Source: Nitrospirota bacterium (lineage in GTDB: Bacteria; Nitrospirota; Nitrospiria; JACQCE01). Taken from it: 43,887 bases of DNA. The notes under the pieces are model-generated. The model was not told the DNA's origin. It saw only the letters and a program-made list of their open reading frames with translations, and did not search any database. Position 1 is the first letter of the stretch. Every line of letters starts with the position of its first letter. The position numbers and the translations under genes were made by a program. Positions 1 through 8,026 of the stretch are shown here, one piece after another. Location of the stretch: positions 1 through 43,887 of the forward strand of contig JACQCE010000003.1 in assembly GCA_016201765.1 (NCBI GenBank), in the 5' to 3' direction.

Positions 1-819
1 ATTCGCTTTATTCGAACCGATCTGGCCAGACCTGCGGTGATCCGCGCGATCGCCGATCAGGTGGTGGGAACGACCCTGTCGACGTCGTTGGGCACGGACG
101 GGGCGTCGATCCACACCGTTGAACATCTGCTGGCGGCCTGTGCCGGCCTGCGGGTGGACAATCTGTTGATCGAGGTCGACGGGCCTGAGATTCCAATTCT
201 GGACGGCAGCGCGGCGCCGTTTGTCGCCTTGCTGCAGCAGGCCGGCATCAGGAAGCAGGCGAAGTTGCAGCCCTATCTCCGGTTGATCCGTCCGCTCCAG
301 ATCGGCGGGCCGGGCGCCGGCGTGACCCTGTTGCCCGCGCCGTTTCCGAAGATTAACTACACGATCGACTTCTCCGACGCCGTGATCAAACGCCAGCACT
401 ATCTCTACCACTGGACCGAGGAAGAGTTCACCAGGGGGATCGCGCCGGCCCGCACCTTCGGCTTTATGAAGGATGTGGAGCGGATGCGCGCCAAAGGGCT
501 GATCAAGGGCGCCTCGCTGGAGAACGCCGTGGTGGTCGGCGACGAGGGCGTGATGAATCCGGAAGGGTTGCGTTTCCCGGACGAGTTCGTCCGTCATAAA
601 GTCTTGGATATGATCGGCGACCTGGCCCTGCTGGGACTGCCGCTGGTCGCACAGGTCGAGGCCTCGTGCGCGGGCCATGCAATGAACTTTGAGGTGGTGC
701 GCGCCCTGCGCGCCCATCCGGACGCCTGGGTCACCGTGGCGCCGGAACCGGCAAGCCCCCGCCACACCGAGCAACCTGCGCCGCTCGTCTTGACCGCTCC
801 GTTCTCCCTGCCGTCGTAA
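1..819 (+). CDS. lpxC: UDP-3-O-acyl-N-acetylglucosamine deacetylase, 5' truncated by window edge
   Basis: LpxC is the zinc-dependent deacetylase that commits UDP-acyl-GlcNAc to lipid A synthesis in the cytoplasm. The frame is already open at base 1 (IRFIRTDL is LpxC-like), so the real start lies outside the window and the GTG at 37 is internal. Visible motifs are HTVEHLLAA (about residue 38 of the fragment, a zinc His), DGSAAPFV, HKVLDMIGD (about residue 199, zinc His and Asp) and GHAMNF near residue 225. These cover both halves of the two-domain fold. The C-terminus runs some 35 residues past the last conserved block and is Pro-rich. With lptE in the same window it indicates an LPS-bearing outer membrane. 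The identification is secure. Confidence 0.97.
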   Translation: MRFIRTDLARPAVIRAIADQVVGTTLSTSLGTDGASIHTVEHLLAACAGLRVDNLLIEVDGPEIPILDGSAAPFVALLQQAGIRKQAKLQPYLRLIRPLQIGGPGAGVTLLPAPFPKINYTIDFSDAVIKRQHYLYHWTEEEFTRGIAPARTFGFMKDVERMRAKGLIKGASLENAVVVGDEGVMNPEGLRFPDEFVRHKVLDMIGDLALLGLPLVAQVEASCAGHAMNFEVVRALRAHPDAWVTVAPEPASPRHTEQPAPLVLTAPFSLPS

Positions 820-847
820 TTGCGCGGCGCCCGCCGCTGTTTTCTTT

Positions 848-970
848 GCAGGCTGCTGAAAAAGTCCATCGGCTTCGTTCTCGGTCGCTCGGAATCCTCA
901 CGTACAACATAGTACGCTCCGTGTTCCTCACTTCTGCGGCCGTGCAGTTGGAACTTTTTGACCGGCCTGC
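848..970. repeat. about 120-bp interspersed imperfect palindrome
   Basis: The outer arms GCAGGCTGCTGAAAAAGT and ACTTTTTGACCGGCCTGC are near-perfect inverse complements. The centre carries a smaller dyad, CGTAC-AACATA-GTACG, around base 905. The element lies between lpxC and a terminator and encodes nothing credible. From general knowledge, similar 'AAAAAGTCC...GTTCTCGG...' elements are scattered through Nitrospira genomes. I cannot count genome copies here, so membership of that family is an inference. Confidence 0.6.
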
Positions 971-976
971 AAAAAA

Positions 977-1010
977 AACCGGGAACCACCACGTATGATG
1001 GTTCCCGGTT
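977..1010 (-). terminator. Rho-independent terminator of the Lys-rich mini-ORF
   Basis: A perfect stem AACCGGGAACCA / TGGTTCCCGGTT closes on a short loop. On the minus strand it is followed directly by a run of eight T residues (A971-A978 on the plus strand). It starts about 20 bases after the stop codon of the small Lys-rich ORF, so it fits as that gene's terminator. Confidence 0.8.
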
Positions 1011-1030
1011 TGAGGTGATCAAAAACCCTC

Positions 1031-1072
1031 TTACTTTTTCTTTTTCTTGGCTGCTTTTTTCTTTTTTGCCAC
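1031..1072 (-). CDS. 13-residue Lys-rich mini-protein (candidate)
   Basis: The minus strand reads GTG GCA then AAA/AAG codons with two Ala codons in the middle and a TAA stop: M-A-K4-A-A-K5. A strong Shine-Dalgarno-like GGGGGTGAGG lies 6 bases before the GTG, and an in-frame stop lies just upstream at 1091-1093. A strong intrinsic terminator follows about 20 bases after the stop. A good ribosome site, a biased composition (nine Lys in thirteen) and a terminator argue for a real expressed peptide rather than chance. It may bind nucleic acid or acidic polymers, or act as a ribosome-pausing leader peptide. No function is known to me. Confidence 0.45.
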   Translation of the reverse strand: MAKKKKAAKKKKK

Positions 1073-1380
1073 TGTGCGCCTCACCCCCTTTCATCCTCGT
1101 CAGGAACGGTCATCGAGATTGCGCCCATGCCGGACGGATCACATGGTGATCCATCGTGCTGCGGTGCGTTCGACTGATGCAATCTCGAAGAGCAAAGATG
1201 ACGGGATGAAGGAAGTGAATGAGCGGGAAGCGGTGTGGCCGGCGAACAGAGGCGAACACGCCGAAACACTTGCGAGGTTGTCACCGGACGGATGAAACGG
1301 CATGAGCGAAATTTTCCTCCTCACTGCCGCCGATGGTGCATCGTGATTCGTGTGCGTCCTCCCGTTGCAATTTCACTTAA

Positions 1381-1409
1381 CAAATAGCATACGCGGTAGT
1401 GCTTGTCAA
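1381..1409 (-). promoter_or_regulatory. Predicted sigma70 promoter upstream of the Lys-rich mini-ORF
   Basis: On the minus strand TTGACA (1409-1404) is followed after 17 bases by TATTTG (1386-1381), preceded by TGC as in an extended -10. It would give a leader of about 300 nt before the Lys-rich ORF. The -35 is consensus but the -10 is weak. The stretch between, 1073-1380, holds no other coding region I can support. Confidence 0.4.
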
Positions 1410-1476
1410 TGATCCGTGCCCGCGTGCGGCCGCGGGCGGATGATGTTGCGCATCGATAAATGCGCGAGTGCGCGCG

Positions 1477-3075
1477 TCATGCGCGTGCTCCTCCGCCGAG
1501 CTTCCGCCGCAACAGTTGCCAGAGCACGGCGAGCTCTTCGCTGCCGAGCCAGGCGCTGACGGCGCAGAAACTCGCCACGCTGCCCGACAGTCCGGCGGCC
1601 AGCCAGCCGCTTTTGAGCCAGAACTGGCCCTCCTGCTGCCAGAGGCCCATGGCGCTGATCGGCCAGCCGATCACGATCACCGTGAGCGAGGCGAGGATCA
1701 CTTTGCCGTGCGACCGGAACAATTCGCCGAGATCGAAGCCGCCCTGCCGCCGGATGAGCAGCGCGAGGAGCCAGACGAAATTGATGATGGACGAGATCGA
1801 CGTGGCCAGCGCCAGCCCCGCGTGGCGCAGCGGCCCCATCAGCAGCAGGCCGAGGATGATGTTGCTTGCCATCGCCGCGACGGCCACCTTCACGGGTGTT
1901 TTGGTGTCCTGCATGGCGTAAAAAGCCTGGACGACGACGCGGAACCCGGCGAACGCCCACAGCCCCAGGCTGTAGGCCACCAGCGCGACGGCCGTGCCGG
2001 CGGTCGCCCGCGCATCGAAGGCGCCGTGCTGAAAGAGAAGCTGGACGATCGGCTCGCGCAGGACGATCAATCCCACCATCGAGGGCATCGTGATGAAAAA
2101 GACCAGGCGCAAGCCGAACACGGTCGTCTGACGGAACGCGGCCTGCTCGCCCAGGGCCGCGTGGCCCGACAGGGTTGGAAGGATCGCCGTGGCGACGGCC
2201 ACGCCGAAGAGCCCGAGGGGGAACTGGATCAGCCGCATCGCGTAATTCAGATAGGAGACGCTCCCGCCAGGCAGCAGCGAGGCCAGCATGGTGCTGACTA
2301 CCAGGTTGACCTGGGAGACGGAGAGGCCGATCGTGGTCGGAAGAATGAGCCAGAGCATCTGGCGCAGTCCGGGATGGTTTGGCTCCCACCGCCAACGGAA
2401 GCTCATGCCGTGGGCGGCGAGGCTGGGCAACTGGACGGCGAACTGCACCAGGCCGCCGGCCAGCACGCCGAGCGCCGCCGCGATCACCGGCTGTTCGAAC
2501 CAGGGCGCGAGCCCCACCATCAGCGCGATGGAACAGATGTTGAACGCGCTGGGGGCGAGCGCCGGCGCCCGGAACGCCTTCAGGGAGTTGAGGACGCCCA
2601 TCGTCAGCGCGGCCAGGCCGATAAAGAGCAGAAAGGGGAACATGATCCGGGTCAACAACACCGTCAGCTCGAATTTGTCGGGGTGGGCGGCGAAGCCGGG
2701 CGCAATCACCCGCACGAGCCACGGCGCCGCGAGCAGCCCCAGCAGGCTGACCGCGGCGAGGAACAGACAGACGATCGTAAAGCTGGCGCTGGCGAGGCGC
2801 CGGGCCTCCTGTCGCGAGCGCGTGGAGAGATATTGGGTGAAGACGGGGATGAAGCCCGCCGACATCGAGCCTTCCGCCGCCAGCTCCCGCAACAGGTTGG
2901 GAAGACGGAACGCCACATAGAAGGCGTCGGCGACCTCTTTCGCGCCGAACAACCACGCGATGGTCATTTCCCTGACCAGGCCGAGCAGCCGGCTCAGGAG
3001 CGTGAAGAGGCCGATCAGCCCCGCCGCGCCGGTCAGGGCCCGGCGGTGATGGTGCAGGTCATGACCGGCCGTCAT
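1477..3075 (-). CDS. murJ: Lipid II flippase MurJ (MviN family)
   Basis: MurJ moves undecaprenyl-linked peptidoglycan precursor across the inner membrane. The 532-residue product has the MOP-superfamily opening (AGLIGLFTLLSRLLGLVREM, with the conserved Arg pair) followed by an AKEVADAFYVAFRLPN segment. Further on come GSMSAGFIPVFTQYL and about 13-14 hydrophobic helices, including the late TPVKVAVAAMASNI block. Length is normal (about 510-530). The ATG at 3075 begins 15-20 residues before the first helix. It diverges from rpsT, and its start overlaps the predicted rpsT promoter. A long open frame antisense and out of phase to this gene is only a high-GC shadow. Confidence 0.96.
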   Translation of the reverse strand: MTAGHDLHHHRRALTGAAGLIGLFTLLSRLLGLVREMTIAWLFGAKEVADAFYVAFRLPNLLRELAAEGSMSAGFIPVFTQYLSTRSRQEARRLASASFTIVCLFLAAVSLLGLLAAPWLVRVIAPGFAAHPDKFELTVLLTRIMFPFLLFIGLAALTMGVLNSLKAFRAPALAPSAFNICSIALMVGLAPWFEQPVIAAALGVLAGGLVQFAVQLPSLAAHGMSFRWRWEPNHPGLRQMLWLILPTTIGLSVSQVNLVVSTMLASLLPGGSVSYLNYAMRLIQFPLGLFGVAVATAILPTLSGHAALGEQAAFRQTTVFGLRLVFFITMPSMVGLIVLREPIVQLLFQHGAFDARATAGTAVALVAYSLGLWAFAGFRVVVQAFYAMQDTKTPVKVAVAAMASNIILGLLLMGPLRHAGLALATSISSIINFVWLLALLIRRQGGFDLGELFRSHGKVILASLTVIVIGWPISAMGLWQQEGQFWLKSGWLAAGLSGSVASFCAVSAWLGSEELAVLWQLLRRKLGGGARA

Positions 3076-3078
3076 CGC

Positions 3079-3108
3079 TTGACTCGGCGTCGGGGGCTGT
3101 GATACAAC
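3079..3108 (+). promoter_or_regulatory. Predicted promoter of rpsT
   Basis: TTGACT (3079-3084) is followed after 18 bases by TACAAC (3103-3108), scoring 5/6 and 4/6 against sigma70 consensus. Transcription would begin near 3115 and give a leader of about 45 nt ahead of the GTG of rpsT. It lies immediately upstream of the murJ start on the other strand, so the two genes are divergent and share this region. Confidence 0.5.
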
Positions 3109-3159
3109 GTGCCTCCCCAGGCGGGTTCCCGCCAGGGATGAACGACGAGGAGCAAGAGA

Positions 3160-3432
3160 GTGAATCGACCGTCAACAGCCAAACGCATCCGACAAAACGC
3201 CGCCAAAGCGCAGCGAAACCGGGCCGTCCGGTCCGAATTGAAGACGCGGCTGAAGGCCGTCCGGGCGGCGCTGGATGCCAAGGATCTGAAAACGGCCGCC
3301 GCATTGCTGCCGCCGGTCGCCTCGTCGCTCGGCAGGGCCGCATCCAAGAAGATCATCACGAAGGCGCGCGCATCCCGCACGACCGGACGTCTGGCCAAGC
3401 GCCTGCATCAGTTGTCCGCCTCCGCGTCATAA
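3160..3432 (+). CDS. rpsT: 30S ribosomal protein S20
   Basis: This is a small, very basic protein of 90 residues that binds 16S rRNA in the 30S body. S20 features are visible: the basic opening RPSTAKRIRQNAAKAQRNRAV, then SELKTRLKAVRAAL, and the late KKIITKARASRTTGRLAKRL helix. Length matches the family (about 85-95). A GAGGAG Shine-Dalgarno lies 8 bases before the GTG start. The gene stands alone, with a predicted promoter upstream and a hairpin before convergent holA. Confidence 0.93.
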   Translation: MNRPSTAKRIRQNAAKAQRNRAVRSELKTRLKAVRAALDAKDLKTAAALLPPVASSLGRAASKKIITKARASRTTGRLAKRLHQLSASAS

Positions 3433-3528
3433 ATCGTCTGACCATAGAGCATCGGAACAGCGGGCCGCACCAGCCGCCGTTCTTTTGCTCTTCATACTCC
3501 AACCTCCACTCTCTATTCTCCATTTTCC

Positions 3529-3557
3529 AAGCCCCATGCCAATCGCGCATGGGGCTT
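3529..3557. terminator. Hairpin between convergent rpsT and holA
   Basis: A perfect 10-bp stem AAGCCCCATG / CATGGGGCTT closes over a 9-base loop. Its distal end overlaps the holA stop codon at 3556-3558. Neither side has a strong T-run, so it is probably a weak or Rho-assisted bidirectional terminator. The flank (3505-3528) is a CT-rich stretch of short words like CCACTCTCTATTCTCC. Confidence 0.5.
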
Positions 3558-4614
3558 AGGGCGTCACCATCAATGGTCCGGGCAGCTTCCCGCACAGTTC
3601 GAGAATCAAGCCGTCCACGACCTGATCCTTGGGCAATCGCCCCCCCTTGAGTTGCGCATCCGCGGTCAGGCAATGGGCCAGTCCCTGCCGTAACTCATCA
3701 GCGGTAAAACCGGCCACCTGGCGGCTGAGGGTCTCGGCGTAACGCGGCGCGACGGCCAGCCGTCGCGACAGGTCGGCGGGGGAGGCGCCGGCGTCCCGGG
3801 CCGCCTTGGCCAGCCAGAGCCTCCGGAGGTGGCGGGTCAGCATCACCGTGATCCCCACCGGCTGCTCGCCCTGGTCCAGCAACCGCCGGACGATCGACAG
3901 GGCGGCGGCGCAGCGCCGCTGGCCGACGGCATCGGTCAACTCGAAGATCGAACGGTCCCGTTCCCGGGAGGCAACCGCCTGCAGCGCGTCGAGCGTGATC
4001 ACGGTCCGGCCGGCCCGGCTGTTCCCGCCCGCGTGGAGCTTGAGTTTTTCCAGCTCGTTGACCAGGGCGTGCAGCGATGAGCCGGTCTGCTCGATGAGCG
4101 CGTGCGCGGCGTCCGGCTCGAGCTGCAGCTCCAGCGCGGCCGCCTGGGCGGCGAGCCAGCCCGGTAATTCCCGCTCCAGCAGCGGCTGACAGTTGACCAC
4201 GGTCGCATGCTGGTTCAGCCGGATGAAGAGGCGGCGGCGTTGATCGGCCTTTGCCGCCGTGATCGCCAGACAGGTGGTGGAGGAGAGCGTGTCGAGCGCG
4301 GCCAGCAACGCCGCCTGCGCCTCGGCCAGCAGCGCGTCGGCATGGGCGATGACGACCAGGCGCCGCTCGGCGAAGGCCGGCAGCGTGTCCACGGCCGTGA
4401 GCATGTCGGTGATCGACGCTTCGCCGGCGTCGAATCGCTGGTAGTTGAACACGTCATCCGGTCCCACCGTCCCGGCCCGGAGCAGGTCGAGCGCCTGCGC
4501 GATCAGATAGGGTTCCTCCCCCAGGCAGAAGTAGAGCGGCGCCGGCGGCGCTTTCTTGAGAGCGGCGCGCAGGTCGTGGGGCCGGAGCCCCGGTGTCGAG
4601 GCGTAGCGGCTCAT
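3556..4614 (-). CDS. holA: DNA polymerase III subunit delta
   Basis: HolA is the delta subunit of the clamp loader, which opens the beta clamp. The 352-residue protein has the expected order. An N-terminal AAA+-like domain contains PLYFCLGEEPYLIAQALDLL and a degenerate P-loop, as delta lacks ATPase activity. Then come FAERRLVVIAHAD and the LERELPGWLAAQAAALEL block, followed by SLHALVNELEKL. The C-terminal collar domain contains RDRSIFELTDAVGQR and MLTRHLRRLWLAKAARDAG. Its ATG overlaps the end of lptE by 4 bases (ATGA), so the two are probably translationally coupled, as is common for lptE-holA. Length is typical. Confidence 0.93.
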   Translation of the reverse strand: MSRYASTPGLRPHDLRAALKKAPPAPLYFCLGEEPYLIAQALDLLRAGTVGPDDVFNYQRFDAGEASITDMLTAVDTLPAFAERRLVVIAHADALLAEAQAALLAALDTLSSTTCLAITAAKADQRRRLFIRLNQHATVVNCQPLLERELPGWLAAQAAALELQLEPDAAHALIEQTGSSLHALVNELEKLKLHAGGNSRAGRTVITLDALQAVASRERDRSIFELTDAVGQRRCAAALSIVRRLLDQGEQPVGITVMLTRHLRRLWLAKAARDAGASPADLSRRLAVAPRYAETLSRQVAGFTADELRQGLAHCLTADAQLKGGRLPKDQVVDGLILELCGKLPGPLMVTP

Positions 4615-5315
4615 TTGACGGTGTTGGCGTCGGACTTGGGTTTAGTTTGGGCCGGTGGCGCGGCCGGCAGCAGGGCGAGCTGCTGGGTGATCTCCTCGGC
4701 CAGCCGCTGTCCGGCGTCCCGAAAAGCCCGCTCCTTCGATTCGCGCGACGAGGCGACGTTGTTCTCATCGACATAGTAATCGGCGGAGCCGATCAGATCG
4801 GACACCGACCAGACCGTGGAGCCGTCCGATACCCGTGTCAGGATCAGGTTGAGGTGGACATCCATCTGGTATTCAGTCACACGGTTGTCGGCGTTGAAGG
4901 CGACCGGCGTGGTCTTGAGTTTGGTGATATGACCGTTGAGCAGCAGTTCCGGGGCCTGGCCGGCGCCGACGATGCGCCAGTGGCCGGCGGCAATCAACTG
5001 ATCCTTCAGCCGCTCCGAGACAATCTCGCCCAGCAGCGGTTCGGCGGTGGCGTTGTCCAGAAGCGGCATGGCAAGCGTCCGGGACGGCCCGCCTGAACCG
5101 CCTGACCTGTTCCCCGCCGCGTCTGACGCCCCGCCCAATGATCCAATGGTATAGCCACACCCGGCCGCCAGCGCCATAAGTATGACCAGAAGAGGCAAAG
5201 CCAACTGCCATGCTGCGCAGCATCGGCGCTGGCTAAGAGGGTCAAGGGTCAAGGGGCATGGGTCATGGAGAACATGACGGTTTCCTTGCCCCTTGCTACT
5301 TGACCCTTGCCCCAT
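4611..5315 (-). CDS. lptE: LPS-assembly lipoprotein LptE
   Basis: LptE plugs the LptD barrel and helps insert LPS into the outer membrane. A hydrophobic segment ends in the lipobox LAAGC, followed by GYTIGS. The body has the LptE pattern: SRTLAMPLLDNATAEPLLGE, then SERLKDQLIAAGHWRI, then a beta-rich region with DGSTVWSVSDLIGSADYYV and the late REsKERAFRDAGQRLAEEI helix. The leuS-lptE-holA order is common. The N-terminus is uncertain. The ATG at 5315 sits just after the leuS stop, but the first 30 or so residues would be encoded by a low-complexity inverted repeat. Translation may instead begin at an in-frame TTG a few codons before the hydrophobic stretch. Confidence 0.85.
   Translation of the reverse strand: MGQGSSSKGQGNRHVLHDPCPLTLDPLSQRRCCAAWQLALPLLVILMALAAGCGYTIGSLGGASDAAGNRSGGSGGPSRTLAMPLLDNATAEPLLGEIVSERLKDQLIAAGHWRIVGAGQAPELLLNGHITKLKTTPVAFNADNRVTEYQMDVHLNLILTRVSDGSTVWSVSDLIGSADYYVDENNVASSRESKERAFRDAGQRLAEEITQQLALLPAAPPAQTKPKSDANTVK
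5238..5313. repeat. Short-word inverted repeat (AAGGGGCAAGGGTC family) between leuS and lptE
   Basis: The left arm GGGTCAAGGGTCAAGGGGCA pairs imperfectly with the right arm TTGCCCCTTGCTACTTGACCC around a centre with its own small dyad (GGTCATGGAGAACATGACG). Related purine-rich words recur at the 3' end of der (9355-9390) and at 25251-25266. It lies at the leuS/lptE junction and would encode the first part of LptE if the ATG at 5315 is used. Confidence 0.55.
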
Positions 5316-5316
5316 T

Positions 5317-7821
5317 TTATACCACCAGATTCAACAGCCGGCCCGGTACATAAATGCGTTTACGGATGGTTTTGCCTTCAATATAGGGCTGCAATTTTGG
5401 ATCGGCCAGCGCGCGCGTCTCGATCTCCCGCTCATCCAGCTCCGGGGGCACCTGCAGCTGGCTGCGCAACTTGCCGTTGATCTGCAGAACGATCGTGACC
5501 AGCTCGTCCTTGAGCCAGCGGGGGTCGGCCACGGGCCAGCGCTCGGCGAAGATGGACGCCGTATGGCCCAGCCGCTGCCAGAGCTCCTCGGTGAGGTGCG
5601 GCGCGAACGGGCTGAGCAGGACCAGCAACGCGCGCAACGCCTCGGCCAGGGCCGCCCGATCGTCGGCGTCGCCGGCGGGCGCCTGTGCGCCGTCGGGGGT
5701 GGACGCCTGCCATTGGGCAATCGTGTTGTAAAACTCCATCAGTGCGGCGATGGCCGTGTTGAACTGGAAGGACTTGTCCAGATCGGCCGTCACCCGCTGG
5801 ATCGTCTGGTGGGTGGCGCGCTGCAACGTTTGAACGCGCGGCGAAGCCCGCTCGGGGTCGGGCGGCGCGCCCGCCGTCTGCACCCGCCCGGTCTGATCGG
5901 TCACCAGCCGCCAGACCCGGTGCAAAAAGCGCGAGGCGCCCTCGACCGCCTGATCATCCCATTCGAGATCCTTTTCCGGCGGCGCGGCGAAGAGTGAGAA
6001 GAGCCGGGCCGTGTCGGCGCCGTATTTCTCGATCAGCACGTTGGGATCGACGACGTTGCCCTTCGACTTGGACATTTTGGCGCCGTCCTTGATCACCATG
6101 CCCTGGGTCAGGAGATTTGTGAAGGGTTCATCGGCCGAGGTCAGGCCGAGATCCCGGACCACCTTGGTGAAAAAACGGGAATAGAGCAGATGCAGGACGG
6201 CGTGCTCGATTCCGCCGATGTACTGATCGACCGGCATCCAGTAGTCGGCGGCCTCCCGCCGGAACGGTTGCGCGGTTTCCCGCGGGGCGGTATAGCGCAG
6301 AAAATACCAGGAGGAATCGACGAACGTGTCCATCGTGTCCGTTTCCCGCCGGGCTTTCCCCCCGCAGCGCGGACAGGTGGTGTTGAGAAACTCCGCGCTT
6401 TCGGCTAATGGTGATCCGCCCTTGCCCGTGAAGGGCACGTCGCGCGGCAGGACAACGGGAAGTTGCGCCTCCGGCACCGGCACGACGCCGCAGGCGTCGC
6501 AATAGATGATGGGAATCGGCGTGCCCCAATAGCGCTGCCGGGAGATGCCCCAATCGCGCAGGCGGTAGTTGATGGTCCGCTTGCCGAGGGCGTGGGCCAC
6601 GAGATGATTGATGATCGTCGTTTTGCCCGCGGCCTGGGAGAGATTGGTGAAGGAGCCGGAGTCGGCCATCCAGCCCGCCTCCTCGGTGTAGGCCTCGGGC
6701 ATCGTCTCGGCGCGCAGCGACCGATCGGCATTCTGAATCACGACGCGGATGGGGATGTGGTATTTTTTGGCGAACTCAAAATCGCGCTGGTCGTGGGCGG
6801 GCACGGCCATGATCGCGCCGGTGCCGTATTCCATCAATACAAAATTGCCCACCCAGATCGGAATCGGCTGGCGGGTGAGCGGATTGATCGCATGGGCGCC
6901 GGTGAAGACGCCGGCTTTTTCAAAGTTGCCCGTGAGCCGGGCCGTGCGATCCAAACGCCGGGCCTCTTCGGCGAACGCCCGCACCGCGGCGGCTTCCGGT
7001 CTGCCCTGGATCAGCCGCTCAATCAGCGGGTGCTCGGGTGCCAGGCTCATGAACGTGGCGCCGTAGAGCGTGTCGGGCCGCGTGGTGAAGATCGTGATGG
7101 CGCCGGAACCGTCCTGCAGGGGGAACTCGACCTCGGCGCCTTCGCTTTTGCCGATCCAGTTGCGCTGCATCGTCAACACCCGCTCGGGCCAGCCGGTCAG
7201 CCGGTCGCAGCCGGCGAGCAGTTCCTCGGCATAGGCGGTGATCCGGAGAAACCACTGCTCCAGCTCCTTCTGCGCAACGGGCGAGTCGCACCGCCAGCAG
7301 GCGCCGTCGATCACCTGCTCGTTGGCCAGGACCGTCCGGCACTTGGGGCACCAGTTCACGGCCGATCGTTTCCGGTAGGCGAGGTCCCGTTCGTACATCT
7401 TCAGGAAGAACCATTGATTCCAGTGATAATAATCGGGCCGGCAGGTGGTCACCTCCCGCTTCCAGTCGTAGGAGATGCCCAGCCGCTGCAACTGCTGCTT
7501 CATGTAGGAGATGTTGTGCATCGTCCAACTGGCGGGATGGACGCCCTGCTCGATGGCTGCGTTCTCCGCCGGGAGGCCGAAGGCGTCCCACCCCATCGGG
7601 TGGAGGACGTGGCGGCCGCGCAGCCGATGGGAACGGGCGATCACGTCGCCGATTGTGTAGTTGCGGACATGGCCCATGTGGATCCGGCCCGAGGGATAGG
7701 GGAACATGACGAGGCAGTAATATTTGCCGGCCCGGTCCCCATCCTCGGTGATGGGCGTCTGCCGGGCCAGCCAGCGGGCCTGCCAGGCGGGCTCGATCTG
7801 CGTATGGTCGTACTTAACCAT
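5317..7821 (-). CDS. leuS: Leucyl-tRNA synthetase
   Basis: LeuRS charges tRNA-Leu in the cytoplasm. This is a class I synthetase with HIGH as HMGH ([17 protein letters not shown]) and KMSKS present ([14 protein letters not shown]). A zinc-type segment WCPKCRTV...CWRC and the CP1 editing domain ([13 protein letters not shown]...[19 protein letters not shown]) are also present. The tRNA-binding C-terminal domain ends in [16 protein letters not shown]. About 834 residues from the ATG at 7821 is normal. An ATG 14 codons further out (7863) lies inside a perfect hairpin and gives an unusual N-terminus, so the inner start is preferred. No clear Shine-Dalgarno precedes either start. Confidence 0.97.
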   Translation of the reverse strand: MVKYDHTQIEPAWQARWLARQTPITEDGDRAGKYYCLVMFPYPSGRIHMGHVRNYTIGDVIARSHRLRGRHVLHPMGWDAFGLPAENAAIEQGVHPASWTMHNISYMKQQLQRLGISYDWKREVTTCRPDYYHWNQWFFLKMYERDLAYRKRSAVNWCPKCRTVLANEQVIDGACWRCDSPVAQKELEQWFLRITAYAEELLAGCDRLTGWPERVLTMQRNWIGKSEGAEVEFPLQDGSGAITIFTTRPDTLYGATFMSLAPEHPLIERLIQGRPEAAAVRAFAEEARRLDRTARLTGNFEKAGVFTGAHAINPLTRQPIPIWVGNFVLMEYGTGAIMAVPAHDQRDFEFAKKYHIPIRVVIQNADRSLRAETMPEAYTEEAGWMADSGSFTNLSQAAGKTTIINHLVAHALGKRTINYRLRDWGISRQRYWGTPIPIIYCDACGVVPVPEAQLPVVLPRDVPFTGKGGSPLAESAEFLNTTCPRCGGKARRETDTMDTFVDSSWYFLRYTAPRETAQPFRREAADYWMPVDQYIGGIEHAVLHLLYSRFFTKVVRDLGLTSADEPFTNLLTQGMVIKDGAKMSKSKGNVVDPNVLIEKYGADTARLFSLFAAPPEKDLEWDDQAVEGASRFLHRVWRLVTDQTGRVQTAGAPPDPERASPRVQTLQRATHQTIQRVTADLDKSFQFNTAIAALMEFYNTIAQWQASTPDGAQAPAGDADDRAALAEALRALLVLLSPFAPHLTEELWQRLGHTASIFAERWPVADPRWLKDELVTIVLQINGKLRSQLQVPPELDEREIETRALADPKLQPYIEGKTIRKRIYVPGRLLNLVV

Positions 7822-7845
7822 TAGGTGCGTATGGCGCTGGGGATT

Positions 7846-7874
7846 ATCAAGGGGAGAGCGCATCTCCCCTTGAT
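7846..7874. promoter_or_regulatory. Perfect 12-bp inverted repeat in the leuS leader
   Basis: ATCAAGGGGAGA and TCTCCCCTTGAT form a perfect 12-bp stem over a 5-base GCGCA loop, 25 bases upstream of the preferred leuS start. There is no T-run on either strand, so it is not an obvious terminator. It could be an operator or an RNA hairpin controlling leuS translation. The alternative ATG at 7863 would sit in its stem/loop. Confidence 0.5.
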
Positions 7875-8026
7875 TTCAATGCCGCGCCTATTCTTATCAC
7901 ACGGGTCGGATGATCGCAAGCGAGCGGGATACCTGGTAGTGGGTCAGTTTCACCGCGACCTGTCTCAAAAATAGGGACACGTTCCAATTTCGTTGATCGC
8001 CGCGCGCATGCTAGGCTCCCCGCGCC

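Noticed and set aside
1136-1152. Perfect dyad GGATCAC-ATG-GTGATCC in the leader of the Lys-rich ORF
   Set aside because: Only 7 bp per arm with no promoter overlap; could be chance, so not reported as an operator.
1139-1303. 54-residue minus-strand ORF with GAGGAGG 12 bases upstream
   Set aside because: Spacing is long and the product shows no family or compositional signal; insufficient to call a gene.
1406-2956. Long minus-strand frame overlapping murJ, and a similarly long plus-strand frame (1468-3102)
   Set aside because: Arg/Pro/Gly-rich products with no recognisable domain, out of phase with the clear MurJ frame; typical high-GC shadows.
7846-7874. leuS leader hairpin considered as a T-box riboswitch
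   Set aside because: No specifier-loop architecture or conserved T-box sequence is visible; the element is only a short perfect hairpin.
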